This document shows positions 1-5,220 of a stretch of DNA of 5,220 bases, piece by piece. The notes below the pieces were generated by a model. The model had not been told where the DNA came from and did no database searches. It saw only the letters and a program-made list of their open reading frames with translations. The first letter of the stretch is position 1; each line of letters begins with the position of its first letter. This DNA comes from Methanomicrobia archaeon (GTDB taxonomy: Archaea > Methanobacteriota_B > Thermococci > Methanofastidiosales > B48-G16). The DNA lies in assembly GCA_023133315.1 (NCBI GenBank), contig JAGLWR010000090.1, positions 1-5,220 on the forward strand, given 5' to 3'. The translations under genes and the position numbers were made by a program.

Positions 1-30
1 ATTCAGCCAGAAAATAGGGTTATAGACGAA

Positions 31-324
31 ATGAAAGATGTTTTAGCCTGTATGTTCTGGCGAAATTCCGAACTTGCAGAACCTGCATTAAAGTTTTTGA
101 ACATGATCAGTGAAAATGACGGATTGAAAGACAGCTACTGGTCGGAGTTCTGCACCATTGTTGCCATAACAAGAGGTCAGTACGACAGTATTATCAGCAA
201 GCTCAGAGGTGGGGGATTTATTTACAAAAGAAACGATGTCTGGAAGATATCTGAGGGATTTGAGGACTTTTTAGTAAAAATAATAGAGATTACAAAAAGA
301 TGGAGAGGGGAAAATGAAGAATAA
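31..324 (+). CDS. Small winged-helix-like DNA-binding protein (putative; start uncertain)
   Basis: Encodes 97 residues from ATG 31 to TAA 322-324. Seen: a predicted helix around residues 16-28 (AEPALKFLNMISE), a second short helix near SYWSEFCTIVA, a third helix beginning TRGQYDSIISKLR, a glycine turn (GGG), a two-strand hairpin FIYKRNDVWKIS that looks like a wing, and a C-terminal amphipathic helix (FEDFLVKIIEITKRW). This order matches the winged helix-turn-helix fold of small archaeal regulators; the family assignment is inference from pattern, not a match to a named family. No Shine-Dalgarno-like sequence precedes ATG 31, and the frame is open back to base 1 (IQPENRVIDE before the Met), with the predicted helix continuing upstream, so the true start may lie before the window. 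The gene ends 11 bases inside the next gene and probably shares its transcript. DNA binding and regulation of the neighbour are guesses. Real coding is likely; function is moderately uncertain. Confidence 0.72.
   Translation: MKDVLACMFWRNSELAEPALKFLNMISENDGLKDSYWSEFCTIVAITRGQYDSIISKLRGGGFIYKRNDVWKISEGFEDFLVKIIEITKRWRGENEE
302..310 (+). promoter_or_regulatory. Ribosome binding site of the large surface-protein gene
   Basis: The purine run GGAGAGGGG lies 3-11 bases before ATG 314. It contains GGAG (8 bases before the start) and GAGG (5 bases before), both good complements to the 3' end of 16S rRNA. It sits within the last sense codons of the small upstream gene, which favours translational coupling. 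It also decides the start of the large gene: no other ATG in that frame near here has such a site, and this one gives an intact signal peptide. Confidence 0.8.
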
Positions 325-373
325 ATTTCTGGTCTTACTCATAATTGTACTACTGCTTCCGAAGATGGAAGCA
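314..373 (+). other. Signal peptide of the surface protein (residues 1-20)
   Basis: The N-terminus has a short basic region (MKNK), an uninterrupted hydrophobic core at residues 5-15 (FLVLLIIVLLL), then P-K-M-E-A and an acidic start of the mature chain (DIVYDD). The best predicted cleavage is after Ala20. No lipobox cysteine follows, so this looks like a general Sec signal rather than a lipoprotein signal. It indicates that the whole long chain is exported. Confidence 0.85.
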
Positions 374-3300
374 GATATAGTGTACGATGATAAGGTCAAA
401 GTAAAGACCGAGATTTACAAAGATGGTACTCTGGATTCCTCTCCTATAAAAATTTACAAAGGGATGCTCATAGACATTGACGGACTGTATAAATTAAAAG
501 TTGTGGATTATGATCTTGATAATGGAACGATATACCTTGAATTGTACAAAGATTACAAAAAAATGATCCTTTACCAGTGGAACTGTGAAAACAATATTTA
601 CACGATCTCCAATGTACTTGTATGCTGCCCAGAATGCTCTAATCAGACTGTGTTAGTTTACGAAGACGAATACTGCGATATCTCTATAAGATTTCTCTGT
701 TTCGATAGAAGTGGAGTAACTCAGGAAGGAGGGGAGAGCTGCTGTCTGACGGAGAGTACAACTACGGCGGACATATACGCAAAACTTCAGATATACTTCC
801 ACAAAAAATTTACAAAAATTATGGAAAAAATGCTCATAGAACTGGAAGAAGGGGGGCTTTTAGATAACAATGAAAAAGGATACCAGGTTTCTGAAGATGA
901 GATAATTGTTTCGGATCCGTATTATATGTTCTTAAAAGACGATAAAATTGTCGTTTATGAAACGGATTATGGTACTAAATTATCTCTGAATATTCCGGCT
1001 CCGCGATATAGAATGAATGAGACGTCGTATGGAGGATACAAGATAGGTATAGTTGACAACGCCATCTTTTCAATGCTCGATCCGTCGGATGCGTTGTATA
1101 ATACGGTATTTAACTCTGAGATGAATGCTGGAACTTACATAGAGTCCTCCCTCCACAAAATCGAGACAATGGAAGGTATCATAAATGTCTGTAAACTGAT
1201 AGTGGGAGAGGATATTTACACCGTTTATGATGACGGAAAAGATAATATAATATTCAAAAATGATTTTGGAATTGTAATTACTAAATTCGATCCTGATGCT
1301 AAGGAGGTTTACTTAAAGTTCTTAAAAAAGGTAGATGAGGAGGAGATAGACAATTCAAACCTCACTGCAGAGGATTACCAGATTGTTTTTAACGAAAAAT
1401 ACAGTGATTTCCTCATAGATGTTGTTTCTGGAGCCAAGATCCTCAAAAACAGAGTCGGCCTCAGATACGAAGACATTAAAGGTGTTCATTACGAAGAAAT
1501 GCCATTTGAAAAAGATTCCAAGGAGACAATAGTAACGTTTATGAACATCTCGAAAAGAGGAGAGAATCCAAACGCTCACGATTTTACGGGCTTAGGCTGG
1601 GCAGATACGGAGATTCCAAACTTCAGATACGCTTCCGGGGATGATCCATTATCTCCAATACATTATGGAACGTGCGTCAGGGGAGACGAGATGACGTACA
1701 CCATAGACTACTCGTACAGTCCTCTGGCAGCAGGAGATGCGACAAATATCACTATTACAGACGTACTGGATTCTGATCTTCAGTTTATCTCTGCTACTGG
1801 CTCATTTGTCGTTATAGGTGATACCGTTACATGGAGTCTTGGAACGCTGCATCCGGGGGATTCTGGAACAGTAACGGTAACTGTAAGAGTGGACAATGCC
1901 ACGGTATACGGTACGGAGATACCCAACGATGTCACGATCTCATACACAGAAGATACGCCGAAGACACTCACAACGCTTCCCGTAATCTTCAAGGTGCAGG
2001 CAATGGATATCATAAAAGAAGTAAGTTCTACCTTAGCTTCTCCGGGGGATACACTTACCTATACACTGACGTATTACAACACGACATCGTTAGCGAGAAC
2101 ATATCTTGGAGTTTCCAGTACCATAACTATAGTTGCGGGGACTATACAGGTAGAGGATGTTATTCCAGACAACACCACAGTGGATCCTGCGATGGTCAGC
2201 GACAGCGGGGTAATAAATGATACCAACGGGAATCTCATTATTGGCGACGGCGGAGACACGATAGTGTGGGGAAACCCAAACCCTCTGCCGCAACTAGATC
2301 CAGAATCAAGTAATTCATTAACGTTTCAAGCTGTGATAGACAGCGTTACTTCAACGATAACGATACCTGATTACGGGACTATCACCCAGTACGATCTTTA
2401 TGGAAGCCAGGCAGGTGATCCCAACGGATCCAATGCGATACCGGAAACAGACAACCACGGTATCACGAGTAATACCGTCTATACAACGGTAGCCGTTCCT
2501 TCAGGTCCGTTACCACAATCGCATCTCCCGTGCTGTAAAATGACCGTAAGCAAAGAAGCTCCGCAGACCGGTATTCCTGGAGATATAATCACTTACACAA
2601 TTAGATACCAGAATACAGGTCTCTGCGAGAATGGAAATGCCTATAATGTGAAAATAATCGATACCCTCCCGGAGAACACAACGTTCATTAATGCTTCCGT
2701 ACCTCCTGTGGTAGATGGAAATCTCCTGATCTGGGAGATACCTCAAGTAGATGCAGGAGGTTCTGGGACGATAACTGTCGATGTGATGATAAATCCTGCC
2801 ATGTCTGAAAATGCCTATTATGTCAGAGTTTACGAGTACAAAAAATATGCCATGGTGAAAGAGGACTGGATAGGACTCGGAGGAATAATAAGTTATGATG
2901 ATTACAGTTTAATTCTGGACGAAACTCACAAATACTGGTACGATATCAACGAAGTCCAGATCCATAAAGGATCGCAGAAGAAAGATGACATAAATATGGC
3001 ACTATATCAGAGATGTGTATACGATGATATTGTTTTCGAGTTTCTGGATAATTCCGGTATGGGAGAAAAATTTAAGGGATTTTTCAGGATATACAAAAGT
3101 GTCGTTCCAAATATAATTGTAAGTTCTGAGTTTAAAAGATGGGATAAAGAAAAGAATGTATGGAGCAATGAAATCTATTCAAATGACAAATTCTATCTAT
3201 TCGTTTATCTCGAAAATGTAGAAAATGGATTGAGCATAGGAAAGGGAATGGTGAGAGATGTAAGTTATTCTTTTGAGACCGATTTAAATTGCAAAGATGT

Positions 3301-5220
3301 AACATGGATGTATCTCAACTACTGTGAGCACAATCTTTTCGATATCTATCCTAACGAAATGGGATATATTATCCTTGAAATGGATGCCCCACCAGTAGAT
3401 TTCGAAAAGAAGTATTCTGTAGACGTTCACGTAGCATGGAAAGATGATCATGAAAACTCCTTTGAGACCGAAAAAACATTTAACGTAAATGTAAAACCAG
3501 ATCCCGAGAGTAAGATACTGAGAATTGAAAAACACGTTGTCGGAACGAATGAGATAAAAGTAGGAGAAACAAAAAAAATACAGATATTTATAAGAAACTG
3601 GAGTGAAAAAGAGATAAATGTAGAGTTTAAAGATAACATTCCCCAGGGATTGAGTGTTATTGAGGGAAGTTCAGAGTTCAAAGGAAAAATAAAGTCGTCG
3701 GAAACGATAGAGATAGCGTATGTACTTCGAGGGGACAATGAAGGAAGTTACTCTTTCAGCGGAGAAGCGTATTACGAAGATATTTATGGAAGGCACAGAG
3801 TAATTTCTAATTTAATAGAGATACATGTCATAGGGACAGAGAACCTGACATTAACAAAAGAAGTAAGTAAGAATTATCTTGACGAGGGTGAGATTATCAC
3901 TATCTCGTTAATGTTGAGGAACAATACAGAAGACGATATCACAGATATTGAAGTCGTAGATATAGTCCCTGAAGATTTTACAGTGGTGGAGATTTTCGAT
4001 AAAAACGCAGAATGGGACGGTGAAAATAAGATCCTGAGGTATACAATCGATAAATTAGAACCTACAAAAGCTAAAATAATAAAGTATGCAGTCAAAGCGC
4101 CTTCAAAACCTGGAAAGTACAACTTCCTTGGAGTAAGAACGACATATGTGATAGGAGGAAGTAAAAAGGAAAAAACGACATCAGATTTTGAGGTTATAAT
4201 CCCTGAAGCTGTACCACCCTCGTTGAATGTGGTCATGACAATTCTGGAGAGAATACCTTCCGAGGATAAAGAGATACTCACACTTCAATTAAAGTTGAAT
4301 AGCGAAACATCTTTAATAAAAAATATACAGCTCACGTTAGAGTATACAGGGTTCAGGGTTCTGGATTCAGAAGGGATAATAGATGACGGACTGGTTTACG
4401 AGATAAATGAACTCAGTCCCGGAGACGAATATCTTACAAAAGCCACGTTTGAAACAGGTGTAGGTGATAAAGAACTTTCTTTTGTCTTGAATGGAAGTTA
4501 TCAGGATAATCTTGGATTGGATTACTCTTTAAATAGAGAATTGAAAGTTTCTTTTGTTACAAAGAAACCGATAATAAAAATAACAAGATCTTTAGAAGAG
4601 AGTACAATACGATTTGGATACAGCACCCAGATTGTTTACACGGTAGAAAACACAGGAGAAAGTGAAGCAGATATAACATTAAAGGATGAGATTCCCGAGT
4701 ATATTGGAAAGGATTATATCTGGGAAGGGGAATTAGATCCCGGTGAAAAACATTCTTTAAGGTATAAAATAACTCCGAAAAAAGCAGGATCATTTGAGCT
4801 GAGCGAAGCTTCATTGGTGTATGAGGATAGGTTTGGGAATGAGTATACCGCACACTCAGAAAAAACGATACTCGAAGTAAAGGGAATTGTATTTGAAAAA
4901 ACGTTTGAAGAAGATACTGTCACTCTTACTGTAACAAACACATACAGTGAAAAAGCTTTTGATATAGAGATAGAGGATTATTTACCTGAAGGATTTGAAG
5001 CAGATGGAACGTTGAGTTTCACTTTAGATCGATTGAACGCCGATGAATCAAAAACATTTTCTTATACGCTAACTAAGTTCGGCAGTTCTTTAGAACTCCC
5101 AGGAGCTAAAATAATATGGAAAGACATATATCAGGACAGTTATGAAGTAGAATCCAGTAAAGTATCTATAACGTACGAAGAGGAGAAAAAAGAGGAAGAA
5201 GAAGAGGAGAAAGAGACTCC
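314..5220 (+). CDS. Giant exported multi-domain surface protein with DUF11-like repeats (3' end outside window)
   Basis: At least 1,635 codons, open to the right edge. Seen in order: signal peptide 1-20; Cys-rich beta domain about 21-144; unrecognised mixed region 145-451; three DUF11-like domains (452-561, 564-734, 740-830); S-layer-like segment 831-1068; five related beta-sandwich-like repeats (1069-1174, 1177-1298, 1299-1418, 1419-1524, 1525-1621); Glu/Lys-rich linker from 1622. About 17 N-X-S/T sequons are present, and 16 cysteines, all before residue 1005. Known: DUF11 (Pfam PF01345, TIGR01451) is an Ig-like repeat of large secreted or cell-surface proteins in archaea and bacteria. Inferred: an extracellular stalk, adhesin or S-layer-associated protein, held by a C-terminal anchor not visible here. 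No catalytic motif was recognised. The start at 314 is supported by the ribosome binding site and signal peptide. It overlaps the upstream gene by 11 bases. Ligand and precise role are unknown. Confidence 0.93.
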   Translation, partial: MKNKFLVLLIIVLLLPKMEADIVYDDKVKVKTEIYKDGTLDSSPIKIYKGMLIDIDGLYKLKVVDYDLDNGTIYLELYKDYKKMILYQWNCENNIYTISNVLVCCPECSNQTVLVYEDEYCDISIRFLCFDRSGVTQEGGESCCLTESTTTADIYAKLQIYFHKKFTKIMEKMLIELEEGGLLDNNEKGYQVSEDEIIVSDPYYMFLKDDKIVVYETDYGTKLSLNIPAPRYRMNETSYGGYKIGIVDNAIFSMLDPSDALYNTVFNSEMNAGTYIESSLHKIETMEGIINVCKLIVGEDIYTVYDDGKDNIIFKNDFGIVITKFDPDAKEVYLKFLKKVDEEEIDNSNLTAEDYQIVFNEKYSDFLIDVVSGAKILKNRVGLRYEDIKGVHYEEMPFEKDSKETIVTFMNISKRGENPNAHDFTGLGWADTEIPNFRYASGDDPLSPIHYGTCVRGDEMTYTIDYSYSPLAAGDATNITITDVLDSDLQFISATGSFVVIGDTVTWSLGTLHPGDSGTVTVTVRVDNATVYGTEIPNDVTISYTEDTPKTLTTLPVIFKVQAMDIIKEVSSTLASPGDTLTYTLTYYNTTSLARTYLGVSSTITIVAGTIQVEDVIPDNTTVDPAMVSDSGVINDTNGNLIIGDGGDTIVWGNPNPLPQLDPESSNSLTFQAVIDSVTSTITIPDYGTITQYDLYGSQAGDPNGSNAIPETDNHGITSNTVYTTVAVPSGPLPQSHLPCCKMTVSKEAPQTGIPGDIITYTIRYQNTGLCENGNAYNVKIIDTLPENTTFINASVPPVVDGNLLIWEIPQVDAGGSGTITVDVMINPAMSENAYYVRVYEYKKYAMVKEDWIGLGGIISYDDYSLILDETHKYWYDINEVQIHKGSQKKDDINMALYQRCVYDDIVFEFLDNSGMGEKFKGFFRIYKSVVPNIIVSSEFKRWDKEKNVWSNEIYSNDKFYLFVYLENVENGLSIGKGMVRDVSYSFETDLNCKDVTWMYLNYCEHNLFDIYPNEMGYIILEMDAPPVDFEKKYSVDVHVAWKDDHENSFETEKTFNVNVKPDPESKILRIEKHVVGTNEIKVGETKKIQIFIRNWSEKEINVEFKDNIPQGLSVIEGSSEFKGKIKSSETIEIAYVLRGDNEGSYSFSGEAYYEDIYGRHRVISNLIEIHVIGTENLTLTKEVSKNYLDEGEIITISLMLRNNTEDDITDIEVVDIVPEDFTVVEIFDKNAEWDGENKILRYTIDKLEPTKAKIIKYAVKAPSKPGKYNFLGVRTTYVIGGSKKEKTTSDFEVIIPEAVPPSLNVVMTILERIPSEDKEILTLQLKLNSETSLIKNIQLTLEYTGFRVLDSEGIIDDGLVYEINELSPGDEYLTKATFETGVGDKELSFVLNGSYQDNLGLDYSLNRELKVSFVTKKPIIKITRSLEESTIRFGYSTQIVYTVENTGESEADITLKDEIPEYIGKDYIWEGELDPGEKHSLRYKITPKKAGSFELSEASLVYEDRFGNEYTAHSEKTILEVKGIVFEKTFEEDTVTLTVTNTYSEKAFDIEIEDYLPEGFEADGTLSFTLDRLNADESKTFSYTLTKFGSSLELPGAKIIWKDIYQDSYEVESSKVSITYEEEKKEEEEEEKET
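374..745 (+). other. N-terminal S-layer-like beta domain with eight-cysteine cluster (residues 21-144)
   Basis: Residues 34-84 show a beta-rich pattern: a YKDG turn, then GLYKLKVVDYDLDNGTIYLELYKD. This is the 'Y-x-L-x-V-x-D-x-D ... V-x-L-x-L-x-K' style seen in archaeal S-layer-type domains; the resemblance is by eye and the family is not assigned. It is followed by cysteines at 91, 104, 105, 108, 121, 129, 143 and 144, including a CCPEC motif and a closing CC pair. In an exported protein these may form up to four disulfides, or bind a metal. The domain ends before a Thr-rich hinge (ESTTTAD). Confidence 0.6.
746..1666 (+). other. Unrecognised mixed alpha/beta region of the surface protein (residues 145-451)
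   Basis: No family recognised. Residues 153-178 form a strong predicted amphipathic helix (from ADIYAKLQ to IELEEGG), the only clearly helical stretch of the exported chain in this window. Beta-rich segments follow, including residues about 276-340 with FGIVITKFDPDAKEVYLKFL, which repeats the 'D-x-D ... V-x-L-x-L' style of the N-terminal domain. One cysteine (293) is present. The region ends with a Gly/Asp/Pro-rich linker (GLGWADTE, ASGDDPLSP) leading into the first DUF11-like domain. Confidence 0.45.
1667..1996 (+). other. DUF11-like repeat 1 (residues 452-561)
   Basis: Classic layout: an opening RGDEMTYTIDYSY strand pair, then NITITDVLDSDLQFISATG, a VTWSLGTLHPGDSGTVTVTVRV core, and a closing strand. 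The elements 'G-D-x-x-T-Y-T-I', 'I-T-D-V-L', 'W-x-L-G-x-L-x-P-G' and 'V-T-V-x-V' are hallmark positions of DUF11/TIGR01451 repeats, which adopt an Ig-like beta-sandwich on the cell surface. Cys454 lies at its start. Confidence 0.85.
2003..2515 (+). other. DUF11-like repeat 2, enlarged (residues 564-734)
   Basis: Starts MDIIKEVSSTLASPGDTLTY with the usual 'K-x-V ... P-G-D-x-x-T-Y-x-L-x-Y-x-N' opening. The Ig-like core is interrupted by long Asp/Asn/Gly/Pro-rich stretches (around residues 630-665 and 690-715), so the domain is about 170 residues instead of the usual 100-120. Loops such as D636-T-N638-G-N640 and G644-D-G-G-D648 could bind calcium, but no complete canonical motif is present. Lysine is almost absent. 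Confidence 0.75.
2531..2803 (+). other. DUF11-like repeat 3 (residues 740-830)
   Basis: Opens with a CC pair (740-741), then MTVSKEAPQTGIPGDIITYTIRYQNTG, VKIIDTLPENTTFINAS, LLIWEIPQVDAGGSGTITVDV. These are the standard DUF11 positions: P-G-D, T-Y-x-I-x-Y-x-N-x-G, I-x-D-x-L-P, W-x-I and G-x-G-T-I-x-V. Cys771 sits in the loop after Y-x-N-T-G, so a disulfide with Cys740 or Cys741 is plausible. This is the closest match to the family in the window. Confidence 0.88.
2804..3517 (+). other. S-layer-like segment (residues 831-1068)
   Basis: Lysine- and tyrosine-rich and compositionally unlike the preceding DUF11 block. WIGLGGIISYDDYSLILDE, followed by YDINEVQIHKGSQKK, resembles the beta modules that open many archaeal S-layer-type proteins. 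A second half (GMVRDVSYSFETDL ... YSVDVHVAWKDDHEN ... FNVNVKPDP) looks like a CARDB-type beta-sandwich. Cysteines 901, 993 and 1004 are the last of the visible chain. The assignment is by pattern only. Confidence 0.5.
3518..5176 (+). repeat. Five tandem divergent beta-sandwich-like protein repeats (residues 1069-1621)
   Basis: Five consecutive units of about 97-122 residues, approximately 1069-1174, 1177-1298, 1299-1418, 1419-1524 and 1525-1621. Shared landmarks are an opening strand ending in K/R plus an acidic stretch, a central 'D-x-(I/L/V)-P-x-x-(F/L/I)', a 'L-x-P/A-x-E/D' turn (LEPTKAK, LSPGDEY, LDPGEKH, LNADESK), a 'Y-x-(L/I/V)' strand, a 'G-x-(Y/F)-x-(F/L)' strand, and in four of them a 'Y/W-x-D-x-x-G/Q' near the end (YEDIYG, YQDNLG, YEDRFG, WKDIYQ). 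This resembles a diverged DUF11/CARDB series. There are no cysteines. The repeat is at protein level; no long exact DNA repeats were seen. Likely a stalk that lifts the N-terminal domains off the cell. Confidence 0.65.
5177..5216 (+). other. Acidic Glu/Lys linker encoded by a 40-base all-purine tract
   Basis: Every base from 5177 to 5216 is A or G. It encodes the start of a highly charged segment of Glu with some Lys (residues 1622-1634), continuing past the window edge. Such charged or low-complexity linkers commonly sit between the last folded repeat and a C-terminal transmembrane or sorting segment in archaeal surface proteins; that placement is inferred because the end of the gene is not visible. 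Confidence 0.7.

Noticed and set aside
1831..2220. Open frame of 129 codons on the plus strand in another frame
   Set aside because: It overlaps the clear DUF11-coding frame. Its Gly/Ser/His/Arg-rich product is unlike any family, and it is open because of the higher GC content there.
3284..3738. Two overlapping minus-strand open frames (83 and 96 codons)
   Set aside because: They overlap each other and the real gene on the other strand, and their hydrophobic translations are the antisense of acidic coding sequence.
3874..4281. Open frame of 135 codons on the minus strand
   Set aside because: It lies fully inside the large plus-strand gene, is a low-complexity Ser/Thr/Ile/Leu-rich translation typical of the antisense of Glu/Lys/Asp-rich coding sequence, and has no recognisable motif.
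4557..4941. Two overlapping minus-strand open frames (98 and 75 codons)
   Set aside because: Antisense of the stalk repeats, with no supporting domain.
1667..5176. CRISPR array or tandem DNA repeats underlying the protein repeats
   Set aside because: The repeats are conserved only as scattered amino-acid positions. No evenly spaced identical DNA units were seen.
314..5220. Possible frameshift, pseudogene or split of the large gene
   Set aside because: The frame is continuous from ATG 314 to the window edge, and recognisable domain landmarks stay in phase throughout, so no break is needed.
1..5220. Defence, toxin or enzymatic system
   Set aside because: No nuclease, ATPase, protease or transferase motif was recognised in either gene. 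The content is regulator-like plus structural surface protein.

Overview
The window holds two overlapping genes on the plus strand and almost nothing else. A short gene for a winged-helix-like protein (bases 31-324, possibly starting before the window) overlaps by 11 bases the start of a very large gene (314 to beyond 5220) for an exported, multi-domain surface protein. The large frame stays open for 1,635 codons without a stop and runs off the right edge. No RNA gene, insertion sequence, CRISPR array, origin or long non-coding stretch was seen.

Organism: arginine is almost always AGA/AGG (only about four CGA codons read in the large gene), isoleucine is often ATA, and base composition is AT-leaning. 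A predicted signal peptide, DUF11-type repeats and S-layer-like beta modules are joined in one giant protein. This fits an archaeon, probably euryarchaeal. An AT-rich thermophilic bacterium is not excluded, and I do not name a genus.

Layout of the large protein: signal peptide (residues 1-20); N-terminal beta domain with eight cysteines packed between residues 91 and 144; an unrecognised mixed region (145-451); three DUF11-like domains (452-561, 564-734, 740-830); an S-layer-like segment (831-1068); five divergent cysteine-free beta-sandwich-like repeats (1069-1621); and the start of a Glu/Lys-rich linker (1622 onward) encoded by a 40-base all-purine tract. The C-terminus, where a membrane or cell-wall anchor would be expected, lies outside the window.

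How they may work together: the ribosome binding site of the large gene lies inside the last codons of the small gene, so the two are probably co-transcribed and translationally coupled. A natural inference is that the small DNA-binding-like protein regulates the surface protein or its operon. The most notable features are this coupling, the cysteine cluster, and a sharp compositional change around the DUF11 block that suggests a mosaic protein.
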